From JBDIAG01 sp963835085 (GTDB lineage: Bacteria > Actinomycetota > Actinomycetes > Actinomycetales > CAWJMD01), in the NCBI GenBank assembly GCA_963835085.1, contig CAWIED010000001.1:3410001-3474000 (forward strand): a stretch of 64,000 nt of DNA. The letters are read 5' to 3'. Within the stretch, counting starts at the first letter, position 1. Each line of letters starts with the position of its first letter. A program made the position numbers and the translations under genes. Below are positions 36,177-44,360 of the stretch, in pieces. The notes under the pieces were generated by a model. That model did no database searches. It was not told the origin of the DNA and saw only the letters and a program-made list of their open reading frames with translations.

Positions 36177-38050
36177 CGCCACGACATCCCGGTCCAGTCG
36201 GTCCCCGACCAGATCACCGCGCCGAGGCGTTGGGCCTGGCGATAGAGATGGCGGCGGATAGTGCCACTGAACCCGGGTAGTGCGCCCTTGGTCGGTTGCA
36301 GCATGCGACGTTCGTACCCGTCGAGGAGCACGGTGCGGCCGGTCTTGGTGAGCATCACCCCGGGGGTGTCGTCCTCCCGTCGGCCATGCTCGGGCGTCAA
36401 GCGACCCGACCGGGCGGCGCCGAGCACTACCTGGTCGACCACCATGGGTCGCAGTTCCTCCATCAGGTCCAGGGCAAGGCTCGGGCGATTGTCATGATCG
36501 GCGTGAAAGACCCCGATGGCCGGGTCAAGCCCCGCTGCCACCAGGGCACTGCAGCACTCACCCAGGAGCACGACATACAGGAACGACAGGGCAGAGTTGG
36601 TCAGATCCAACGGTGGACGTCGTGACCTGGTTTCGAACCGCAACACGTCCGGGAAGAGCTGCCCGTAGGCGCCGAAATAGGCGCGGGCGATGGCCCCTTC
36701 GACGCCCATGATCTCTTGCACGCTGGTGCACTGGGACAGCATCGGGAGCAGAGCATCGATCTCGTGCACCGCCTTTCGTGTGTCTTCGGCGTGTTCCGGG
36801 CGGCCGAACCGCCGCAGCAGGGTGCGCTGCTTCACGCCCTTCGTCTCCACGATCGAGCGGCACAACGGCAGGGCCTTCTCACCGTCGGCCAAGGTCAGTT
36901 GAGCCCGCAACCGATCCACTCGAGTGCCGTCCCCGGCCGCCAGGAGTTGCCCGAGATACCCTCCGCGGCGGGAGCAGAACACCACGTCGACCCCGGTCGA
37001 CATCGCCCACGACCGCACTCCCGCGCTCACCCCGATCGAGCCGAAGCACACCAAGCGACAGACGTGACCCGTCGCCACGTCCAGGAGCTCGACAGCGTCG
37101 GGCGAGTCAACGATCAGTCGGCCGGCCTGAATGCGGGCCCGTGCGCCCTGCAGCCCGACGTACACGATCCGGCGTTCGGGTTCTTCGACCCGGTCATGCT
37201 CCAGCACTCCCGGGTATCGGGGTCCGAAGTCCTCACCGAGGAAGGCGAAACCCTCGTCGAACGACATGATCTCGGTCTTGTCAGTGCCCAGGTGCATGCC
37301 TAACCCCTCCACTGCCGAACTGGCTACCCGCGCCGCCTCCCAGGCAGCCTCTCGGGTCGGGACGAGAACCGTGATGTCGTCGGAATACCGCACCACCGTG
37401 TAGCCGAGAGCCAACAACTCGTCATCCACCTGGGCCAGCACGAGATTGGCCAACAGCGGAGACAACGGGCACCCCTGGGCAAGTCCTCTGACGCGCCGAC
37501 GACGCCCGGTGGGAGCGTTGACATTCCGCTCCAGCAACGCCGGCACAACCCTTGCGAGGTCGTCATCCGGGACCAAGGCCGCGAACATCCGACCCGCGAT
37601 CCGCACCGGCACGGACGGGAAGCAGTCATCGACATCGGTGCGCAGCACCCACCCAAGCCCCTCCTCCCGGGCCTCGACGACGGCTTGGATCGCGTCATCG
37701 ACCCCCAGCCCGGGCCGGTAGGCGAAACTGGCTGGGCCAAGCACCGGGTCGACGTAGGGCGTCGCCACCTCGAGAATGCTGCGCGCCACGATCCGGTCTC
37801 GCACCGTCGGGATGGACAGCACCCGTTGCCCACCAGTCTCTTTCGGGATGTGTACCTCGCTCAGCCGCCCCGGTTGGAAGCCCCCACCCATCAACTCCTC
37901 GTGCAATCGCAGCAACCGTTCCGGTGCGTCGAGCTGGAACCGGGCAACGCCCTGGCTCAACTGCTCATGGGCGCGATCGTTGGTCAGGATCTGTTCCCAC
38001 GCCTTGTTCAGCAGGTCGAGGGAGAAGGCGGCCTCGGCCAAGACGCCCAT
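36173..38050 (-). CDS. cas1: Reverse transcriptase-Cas1 fusion protein
   Basis: A 625-residue fusion for spacer acquisition. Residues ~30-280 form a reverse transcriptase domain related to group II intron enzymes: IPTVRDRIVARSI (RT2-like), LRTDVDDCFPSV with the first catalytic Asp (~139), GLAQGCPLSPLLANLVL (190-205), the YSDD active-site motif at 222-225 with both Asp, and GLGMHLGTDKTE. Residues ~295-625 form Cas1, with metal ligands in GVEGAIARAYFGAY (Glu ~451), VFHADHDNRPSLALDLMEELRP (His ~516, Glu ~531). Such fusions occur in type III systems and allow spacers to be taken from RNA. The ATG at 38050 lies 11 bases after the cas6 stop; a GTG at 38110 that overlaps cas6 is possible. No Cas6 domain is fused, unlike the Marinomonas enzyme. 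Confidence 0.95.
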   Translation of the reverse strand: MGVLAEAAFSLDLLNKAWEQILTNDRAHEQLSQGVARFQLDAPERLLRLHEELMGGGFQPGRLSEVHIPKETGGQRVLSIPTVRDRIVARSILEVATPYVDPVLGPASFAYRPGLGVDDAIQAVVEAREEGLGWVLRTDVDDCFPSVPVRIAGRMFAALVPDDDLARVVPALLERNVNAPTGRRRRVRGLAQGCPLSPLLANLVLAQVDDELLALGYTVVRYSDDITVLVPTREAAWEAARVASSAVEGLGMHLGTDKTEIMSFDEGFAFLGEDFGPRYPGVLEHDRVEEPERRIVYVGLQGARARIQAGRLIVDSPDAVELLDVATGHVCRLVCFGSIGVSAGVRSWAMSTGVDVVFCSRRGGYLGQLLAAGDGTRVDRLRAQLTLADGEKALPLCRSIVETKGVKQRTLLRRFGRPEHAEDTRKAVHEIDALLPMLSQCTSVQEIMGVEGAIARAYFGAYGQLFPDVLRFETRSRRPPLDLTNSALSFLYVVLLGECCSALVAAGLDPAIGVFHADHDNRPSLALDLMEELRPMVVDQVVLGAARSGRLTPEHGRREDDTPGVMLTKTGRTVLLDGYERRMLQPTKGALPGFSGTIRRHLYRQAQRLGAVIWSGTDWTGMSWR

Positions 38051-38061
38051 GACTGCGTGCC

Positions 38062-38787
38062 CTATCCCACGGCCGCGGCTGAGGATCCGGCATAGCAGCG
38101 GACCCGGCACACGCCCATGCCTTTCCCTTTGGCCGTCCCGACGCCGCTGAACGCAGCCAACCGCAACAGCGGATCAACCGCCGCCGCGACCTCAGGGACG
38201 TCGCAGCGGTATCGGATTCTGCCGAGGAACCCGGTGACCACGACCCCGCCAAGCCGCAACGTATGGCTCGCCCCCTCGAACTGCGAGACCCACACCTGCG
38301 CCGCCGACCGAGGATCAATCACGTCCACGGCAATATCGGTGTTTCCCGCCCACGTGTCTGCCAGACCCCGCAACACCGATTCCGGTGCCGGCCAGGGGCT
38401 CGTCCGATTGCCCCTGCGAAACGACCCCGGAGTCAGGAACTCCAACTCCCATGACGACGCCCCGGACGGGCGCGCAAGCTCCTGCCAGGTAATGGCCGCG
38501 AGCAACCGCGGGCTGCCTACCCTTGCGCGGAACGGCCCCAGGCGAATACCCGGATCGGTAGCCACGCGGGCGTGTAACTGATTCTGCACTTCCTCGCTCA
38601 ACAATCCCACCTCTAGGCCTAGCGAGCCGTCGAGACTTGTCAACGGCGACACCGAAAACGCCTTGATCCTGGCAATGTGCGCAGCTTCGCTCTGATCGAA
38701 GAAGCTCGAGACCGCAGCGTGGATGTGCTCCAGACGAACTGCGTCAGGGCGCACCCCATTCACTGGGAGAAACCATCGACTAGGCAT
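38062..38787 (-). CDS. cas6: CRISPR endoribonuclease Cas6
   Basis: A 241-residue RAMP protein that cuts the array transcript within each repeat to release crRNAs. The C-terminus carries the glycine-rich loop of the second ferredoxin fold (GVGTAKGKGMGVCRV). The middle has the RLLAAITWQELARPSGASSWELEFLTPGSFRRG segment common in Cas6 proteins. A candidate catalytic histidine lies in the N-terminal third (LEHIHAAVSSF). The ATG at 38787 directly follows the cmr1 stop codon (TAGATG). Its position between cmr1 and RT-cas1 places processing and adaptation genes in one transcript. Confidence 0.88.
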   Translation of the reverse strand: MPSRWFLPVNGVRPDAVRLEHIHAAVSSFFDQSEAAHIARIKAFSVSPLTSLDGSLGLEVGLLSEEVQNQLHARVATDPGIRLGPFRARVGSPRLLAAITWQELARPSGASSWELEFLTPGSFRRGNRTSPWPAPESVLRGLADTWAGNTDIAVDVIDPRSAAQVWVSQFEGASHTLRLGGVVVTGFLGRIRYRCDVPEVAAAVDPLLRLAAFSGVGTAKGKGMGVCRVRCYAGSSAAAVG

Positions 38788-40176
38788 CTAGTGCGCCCAT
38801 GCTTGGTTACCACGCTCAAACCACAGACGTAACACTCTTTCGACGTCGTCCTGCGAGGGTGCCGTTATACTTCTTGGAGGCTTTTTGACGGCGCTGACTC
38901 TAAGTTTGGTATCGCCGGGCATCCATTGGCCCAGGAAGGCCAATGATCTGAGGCGCCAAGGACCTGACGAATTGGCTGGAGGTTTCGGGCGGAGCCATAG
39001 CGGCGATGCTCGCCGAACCTCCCTGCCGTCCAGGAAGGGAGCGACAACGGCGGAACGTCGGCTAGGGCCATTTCCTTTTGGCCCATGCGTGTCACTGTAC
39101 CCAGTTGGCAAACCAAGCGCTCCTGCCAAGAAAGGCTCGAATGGTTTTGCCCAGCCAGTGTCAGCACCCCCGATCCCGAAAGCGCTTGTTAGAAATGGCT
39201 CAATTATTTGATCATATTCGGGCGTGTGTCGGCGCAAGCGATCACTATTGGATGGATCATGGCAAATACGGAACGATCGGAGACGCTCACCGGTCTCGGC
39301 CAGCGCGCGGACCATTGGTTCGATCCCCGGAATCTCACTCCGTACGGCCGACGTCAAATTCCACTCACTGTGAAGATAGCGTTCGGGTGCAAAACACGGA
39401 TAGGTGGGCAGCCCATCCACGGAATTAGGAGTTTCGACACCCAACGCCTGCAAAGCGCTTTTGACGACATCGAGCACCTCCTCCATATCCTCAAGTGTGT
39501 CCCTAGCCAGAAGGTCTGGCTGGAACTCGGCATGAGGAAGTTCGGATGGCATCACGACTAACAAGGTGCCAAAACCTCTGCGGACTCGAGCGCCGCTACC
39601 ACCAAAGGCCTGAAGCGCCCATAACGCGGCGAGAAACAGGTCGCCGATTGAGTTAGCCACTGCACCGCTCTTGGCAATCCGGGCGTACAGGTCGATCTTG
39701 GCTCCAACTGGAACGTAACGACGCAAATGCCCCTTCGCTCCGGGTTTATAGAGCCCTTGACCCAGTAGGTAGGCGACACCATTGAAGTCCTGGCTGCTCT
39801 CGAGCCAATCGCTGCCGGCCGGAAAGGCGGCCGGCACAATATCCATCTGGGAGGTCGCCCGAAGCGCGACCGGTGATCTGCCCCGGGTGACGTCGCCGCT
39901 AACGGCAGCAGACCCGAAGACCAGGCGCTCGGCTGCACGCAACGCGTCGAGGTGGTTGCCGACGTGGGCGCCAATGAGGGCTCGCAGCCAATACCTGAGT
40001 GCACCGCGCAGGCTGGCCACCGGCACGTGAACAGTCGGGTGGCGGTGTCGTGTAGCCCGCGTAGTGTCGACATCGGACATCGAAGGGTCTGCTGCCCCAA
40101 GGAACATCGGCGTAATAACTTCCAGAGACCACGGCACCCACTGCATCGGTGTATTAGACCGAACCACGCCTGTCAT
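38788..40176 (-). CDS. cmr1: Type III-B effector protein Cmr1
   Basis: A 462-residue RAMP subunit at the head of the Cmr complex, where it helps capture target RNA. The N-terminus has WSLEVITPMFLGAADP, the classic Cmr1 opening, followed by VPVASLRGALRYWLRALIG. The glycine-rich GGSGARVRRGFGTLLV segment is a RAMP G-loop. AGGAGA precedes the ATG at 40176. Cmr1 marks the system as III-B. It follows the split membrane-protein gene, so the IS1380 insertion may affect its transcription unless a new promoter exists. Confidence 0.93.
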   Translation of the reverse strand: MTGVVRSNTPMQWVPWSLEVITPMFLGAADPSMSDVDTTRATRHRHPTVHVPVASLRGALRYWLRALIGAHVGNHLDALRAAERLVFGSAAVSGDVTRGRSPVALRATSQMDIVPAAFPAGSDWLESSQDFNGVAYLLGQGLYKPGAKGHLRRYVPVGAKIDLYARIAKSGAVANSIGDLFLAALWALQAFGGSGARVRRGFGTLLVVMPSELPHAEFQPDLLARDTLEDMEEVLDVVKSALQALGVETPNSVDGLPTYPCFAPERYLHSEWNLTSAVRSEIPGIEPMVRALAETGERLRSFRICHDPSNSDRLRRHTPEYDQIIEPFLTSAFGIGGADTGWAKPFEPFLAGALGLPTGYSDTHGPKGNGPSRRSAVVAPFLDGREVRRASPLWLRPKPPANSSGPWRLRSLAFLGQWMPGDTKLRVSAVKKPPRSITAPSQDDVERVLRLWFERGNQAWAH

Positions 40177-40212
40177 GTCTGTCTCCTAAATTCCGCATGA
40201 TTCATACTGCCC

Positions 40213-40514
40213 TTAATCCCGAGAGCGCCATTCGAGATGCCCCAGGGGAGAAGTGACCGGTCGGTCTTCCCACAGAACTTGCGCAAAAACTCCTGCGGCG
40301 AAACTCCAGGAGGCTGCAAAGGTCAGCAACTCCAGAGATGGGAGGACTCCCGCCTGACCACTGCGCACCCACCATCCGGTCAGGGTCACGGCAGGGCGGC
40401 CAGCGTCGCCGGCAACCGCCTCCGTCATCACCGGGATAACCCACCGCAATGCCAGAAGACTAACTAAGAATGCGTGAATGATGCCGATAGATGCGACAAA
40501 GATAACCCGGCCCA
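40213..40514 (-). pseudogene. 3' fragment of the split CRISPR-linked membrane protein
   Basis: The C-terminal ~100 residues of the membrane protein whose 5' part lies at 42217-43393. It carries two hydrophobic helices (VIFVASIGIIHAFLVSLLALRWVIPV and LLTFAASWSFAAGVFAQVLW) and a short charged tail ending LEWRSRD. The fragment begins exactly at the outer edge of the CTAAG duplication of the IS1380-type element, in the reading frame expected if the element were removed. Confidence 0.88.
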
Positions 40515-40519
40515 CTAAG

Positions 40520-42216
40520 CCTCGATCCACCGATGGGCATGGCGGGGAGTGTGTGATCTTGTTGGGCGGGTTGGGGGCTGTTGGGGCGTGCGGATGCTCC
40601 GGGCCTTGCTGTCCGGGATGTTCCATTGTGGTGCTCGGGTCGCGCAGTGGTGGCTGCTGGGTGGTCAGGTCGTGAGGGCCGGTGGTGGGTCGTTGACGCG
40701 GTCGAACATGGTTGTCCAGGCGGTCTGCCAGGGCCATGCGACCGGGAGGTGCATGGTGATGCGTCGGGCCGAGGATGCGATTCGTGCGGGGATGGTGATG
40801 AGCTTGCGGCGCAGGGTGGCGGTGGTCGCTCGTGCGAGGTCGGGTGCGGCGAGGGTGCCGGCGGCGCGGGTGAGGTTGAACGCGATGACGGCGAGGACCA
40901 GCCAGGCGGCGTTGGCGTTGAACGCTGCGGATGGCAGGTGAGCGAGTGCGGAGCTCTTGAGGTCGGCGTGGACCTGTTCGATGACCGCGTGGTGGCGGTG
41001 GGTCGCATCGGCGGTGACGGTGTCGAGGATCTTGGGGTCGGCGGTGGTGAAGAGGGCGTGGAAGCGCCAGGTGTCGAACAGGGTGTCCTGGCCGGCGGCC
41101 TTGTTCCTTTCGGCGTTGAGGTCGGGGATCCGTCGCACGACCAGCCGACCGGCGACCCGTTCGGACCTCTTGGCCGAGGCGAACGCGGTGAACGGTACTT
41201 CGGCGACCTCGGCTCGCGAGATCCACGTGCCGGTGGTTTCGTCGAGGATGGCGTCGGTGTACTCGATCGTGGTCCACGCGTTCTCGTCGATGGTGGTGAT
41301 CGCCTTCTTGACTGCGGGGTCCATCCGCACGGTGACCGAGACCGCGGCACCGCCGGATAGGGCGGCGTGGACGGGTCCGCGGCCGTAGAACGCCGAGTCG
41401 GCACGCACCAGCACCAGCCGAGTCTTGCCCAGGATCCTTCGCGTGGTCTTGACCGCGTCGGCGACCAGCCGCTTCGCGCCCCGTGGCGACCCGGTTGAGC
41501 CTTTGCGCAGCCGTTGGGCCACGATCACCGGCGCCGTAGCGGGCATGGTGAGTGTGGCCAGCAGCGCGTTGAGCCCGCGGACACCGGAGTAGCCGAACCC
41601 GGCGCCCTGCTTGGCATACCCGTGGACCTCGATGATGGTGTCGTCGACATCGACCAACGCGTATCCCTGGTCAGTGCCTGCGGCAGCGTCGTGGCCGGGT
41701 TCTGGCAACAGGCGCGTCAGCGAAGCCAGGGCGATCAGGAACCGAGAGGCGATCGCGTCGAGTTGGCGGACGTGGCCGAAGGTGAACGAGCGCAGGAACG
41801 ACCCCAGCGTCGAGGGCGCATAAGCCTTGGCGAAGAGCCGACCCAGCCCACCGTGGCGCAGCAGGCCCATGTCATCGATCGAGTCCGCGCCGGCGACCAT
41901 CCCGGCCACCAGCGAGGCGACCTTCAACCCCGGGTTCGCGCCCTTGTCCGTCGGGACACTGAGGTGCTCATCCGCCAGGTCCCGCAACCCAGCCCGCTCG
42001 GCCAGCGCCACCACGGGGAGCAGTCCTGCTGCCGACACGAGATTCGGATCGTCGAACGCCACCGAGGTTCGACCAAGGGTGTGAGAGAGTCGCATCTTGA
42101 AGATGCCCTCCTGACGTTGGGTGATTTGGACCGTCGCAAGTCCCAAACTCCCAGCCCAGAAGGGCATCTTCGCGTAACGGCACGCCAACACCTCAAAGTC
42201 GATCGGTGGATCGAGG
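40520..42216 (-). mobile_element. IS1380-family insertion sequence, intact, with 5-bp target duplication
   Basis: A 1697-bp element with perfect 15-bp terminal inverted repeats (CCTCGATCCACCGAT at 40520-40534 and its complement at 42202-42216). It is flanked on both sides by CTAAG (40515-40519 and 42217-42221). The single transposase gene is full length. Perfect ends and duplication point to a recent insertion. The target is a membrane-protein gene of the CRISPR locus. Confidence 0.95.
40665..42095 (-). CDS. IS1380-family transposase
   Basis: A 476-residue DDE transposase. It begins MRLSHTLGRTSVAFDDPNLVSAAGLLPVV, as is usual for the family. Core segments include GYALVDVDDTIIEVHGYAKQGAGFGYSGVRG (first catalytic Asp region), TRLVLVRADSAFYG (second Asp) and the C-terminal HRHHAVIEQVHADLKSSALAHLPS with the Glu of the E-motif. 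The ATG at 42095 has GGAGGG about eleven bases upstream; the longer open frame runs towards the terminal repeat. No frame breaks are seen, so the element is probably active. Confidence 0.93.
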   Translation of the reverse strand: MRLSHTLGRTSVAFDDPNLVSAAGLLPVVALAERAGLRDLADEHLSVPTDKGANPGLKVASLVAGMVAGADSIDDMGLLRHGGLGRLFAKAYAPSTLGSFLRSFTFGHVRQLDAIASRFLIALASLTRLLPEPGHDAAAGTDQGYALVDVDDTIIEVHGYAKQGAGFGYSGVRGLNALLATLTMPATAPVIVAQRLRKGSTGSPRGAKRLVADAVKTTRRILGKTRLVLVRADSAFYGRGPVHAALSGGAAVSVTVRMDPAVKKAITTIDENAWTTIEYTDAILDETTGTWISRAEVAEVPFTAFASAKRSERVAGRLVVRRIPDLNAERNKAAGQDTLFDTWRFHALFTTADPKILDTVTADATHRHHAVIEQVHADLKSSALAHLPSAAFNANAAWLVLAVIAFNLTRAAGTLAAPDLARATTATLRRKLITIPARIASSARRITMHLPVAWPWQTAWTTMFDRVNDPPPALTT

Positions 42217-43393
42217 CTAAGACCTCAGGCGATTCGACGTCGTGGTTACGGGCCTCCACAAGCAAGTACCCCACCCCGGCAGCGATCATCATGATTGAAG
42301 CAATCCAGGTCGCTGACCGATCAGCCGGGCCGCTGTCACGCCACCACGAGGTGTTGAAGGAAGCCAAGGCTAGTAGTCCGACCACAGAGGCGGCGGGCAG
42401 GCGCAGCAGCCATGGCCAAGTTGCACACCTATTCCGTAGGGCCGCCGAGAAGATTGCCATGTATCCGGCAGCTCCCACTACACTGGAGATTGAAATGACA
42501 GAATGCCCAAACAGGTTATTGGGGCCTAAAGCACCGACCAAGAATCCGACAACGGTGGCCACAAAAATAGCTGTGGCCATAATGAGAAACATCTTCGCCT
42601 GCCTATCCAGTATCCTCCACGTTGTCACAATGGTCGCTGCCATCGCGAAACGGGGCAGCAGGTGTCGTTCCACTAGTCGTTCCCACACTGCATAATCGGT
42701 TGTGTCGCCAGCAGGAGCGGCAAGGGGCGCCGACAAGATGAACCCGACTTCCCGCTCAATACCATCGCGTCCGAGTCTGCTCCTAAATAAACTGAGTTGC
42801 TCATAGGAATTTAGGTAACTGACCCAGTCTTCACGTGCCTGCCGGCCTCGCACGAGGAGGCCCGCGGGGTCATCGCCGGAGCCTGCAACATAGTCTCGTG
42901 GGTAAGAATTCTCCCAATCAGAATCCTGCAAAGGAACCAGGGATATAAGGAATCGGGAACGTGCCAAGATTGGGGCCGCCACTCGCTGCCCTCTGGGAGC
43001 CACGCCCGGAAAGGATTCGCGTTCGGCTAGACTGCAGGCGACGTCAAAGAAAGACATCATGACAGTATAAGGCCATGCCGATTCTATCGAGGTTACCCTT
43101 TTCACTACACCTGCAGGACGATAGGTGATCAGCTGGAACAAGCTGCGTGCCGTGCGGGGCGCAAGTTTCGCCAACCAATCAGCTACCTGGTGGCACAAAT
43201 TGGCGTATATTGAGCCATCTCGATTTCCAGCCTCCGCGACAGCAGATTTCAATCCATTATAGGCCTCAGCACCATCCGCCAGCACCTCCAGGGAGAGGTC
43301 ATTCCGGTCATCGTATACTGTGCCGCGATCGAGGGTTTCGCATAAGCCAATGACCCAGTCGGGCGACACCGTATCAGACAACTTCACCCTCAT
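42217..43393 (-). pseudogene. 5' part of a CRISPR-linked six-helix membrane protein, split by IS1380
   Basis: The first ~390 residues of a protein I cannot assign to a named family. Residues 1-~265 are soluble and charged, without a recognisable catalytic motif. Then follow helices MFLIMATAIFVATVVGFLVGAL, VISISSVVGAAGYMAIFSAAL, WLLRLPAASVVGLLALASF and ATWIASIMMIAAGVGYLLVEA; two more lie in the 3' fragment at 40213-40514. Joining 43393-42217 to 40514-40213 gives 1479 bases, 493 codons including stop, with no break. The ATG at 43393 overlaps the CARF-like gene by 20 bases. A cytosolic domain plus membrane helices next to a CARF sensor and a GGDD-bearing Cas10 suggests a membrane effector of cyclic oligoadenylate defence; this is inference. 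Confidence 0.85.
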
Positions 43394-44360
43394 CGTTCAT
43401 ATTGTCGCTTAAACTAATTAGAGCCGCGTATCCATAACCAAACCCATTCAAGGCTGGCCTCCCTGAGGCAACCGTATCCCAGGCCACGCCCGCGTACTCC
43501 GATGTCTTAGGCTTCTCGTTTCTCTTGATAGCTGAAAGTTCAAATCTAAGCATATCGACTGTCGTGATGTGAAACGTTCGTAGGCCGATCTGTTCGGGCT
43601 TCGTGTCATCCCAATTATTGTCGCTTTCTTCTTCCGTATCGGGAAGGGACCAAGCGGTGACTGAGGCAGGATTTGCGACGGTAGATTTTAGGTATTCGGC
43701 CAGAGCAAGCGTGTGCAAGAGGGTCGCTTTGAAACCTCCCGTCAGGTGGACTTCGATCTCCTCTTCACGACCGAACTCACGGATAGCACGCATGACGTCA
43801 CCAATGCCCCCGGCTGCCTTCCGCCACTGGTCCCCAGGGCTGGGTCTCAGGTTGTTGATGCTGATGACGCACACCCGACCTTGCCGAGGTCCAGGATCTT
43901 GGCCTAGACCATACGTAGCGCGAGTATTCCCGTGGCCGGCGCTAGCGAGTGGGGTCGCCGAGTGACGTATCCGCTTAAGGTCCCCTCCGACCAGATACGT
44001 GGCGGTCAGAAGTGCCGATAGTAAGCCGTCACCCGTCTGAGAAGCGAGAAGGACGGCGGTGTCAGAATCGGTCATCACTAGGGGTGTGCGATTGGTGCGC
44101 TTTGCCAGTGTGCTGAGTTCCGCATTCACACACGGCTGCCATTCACATAGCCGGAGACCCGCGGCCCGAGACTGCCATTGGTCGCGCCAATTCGCCATTA
44201 ACGCGGCCCCGGTCACTCCGTCACTCGTCGCCATGTAAGCCCACCTCTTCAAGTCGGCAAGGGCCTCCATTACGGGCATGTCTAGCGAGTCAGGCTTGCC
44301 GCGTCCAATCTTCATGTTGCTGAAAACCGAGATTCCGCATGGGACTAGGTAGATTGTCAT
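43374..44360 (-). CDS. CARF-domain protein, putative cyclic-oligoadenylate sensor
   Basis: A 328-residue protein. The N-terminus MTIYLVPCGISVFSNMK resembles the first strand and ligand loop of Csx1/Csm6/APE2256-type CARF domains. TPLVMTDSDTAVLLAS (residues ~93-107) resembles their SDT segment, and VHLTGGFKATLLHTLALAEYL (~205-224) carries the TGGFKA motif that lines the cyclic nucleotide pocket. No HEPN RxxxxH motif or other nuclease motif is visible in the C-terminal 100 residues. It may therefore be a sensor subunit or ring nuclease rather than an RNase. The ATG at 44360 has GGAGG seven bases upstream and lies 71 bases inside cmr6. The gene overlaps the membrane-protein gene by 20 bases. Confidence 0.8.
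   Translation of the reverse strand: MTIYLVPCGISVFSNMKIGRGKPDSLDMPVMEALADLKRWAYMATSDGVTGAALMANWRDQWQSRAAGLRLCEWQPCVNAELSTLAKRTNRTPLVMTDSDTAVLLASQTGDGLLSALLTATYLVGGDLKRIRHSATPLASAGHGNTRATYGLGQDPGPRQGRVCVISINNLRPSPGDQWRKAAGGIGDVMRAIREFGREEEIEVHLTGGFKATLLHTLALAEYLKSTVANPASVTAWSLPDTEEESDNNWDDTKPEQIGLRTFHITTVDMLRFELSAIKRNEKPKTSEYAGVAWDTVASGRPALNGFGYGYAALISLSDNMNDEGEVV

Noticed and set aside
40213..41277. A single 354-codon minus-strand frame spanning the left IS end
   Set aside because: Its N-terminal two thirds are a shadow of the IS1380 transposase; only the last ~100 codons are real, as the 3' piece of the split membrane gene.
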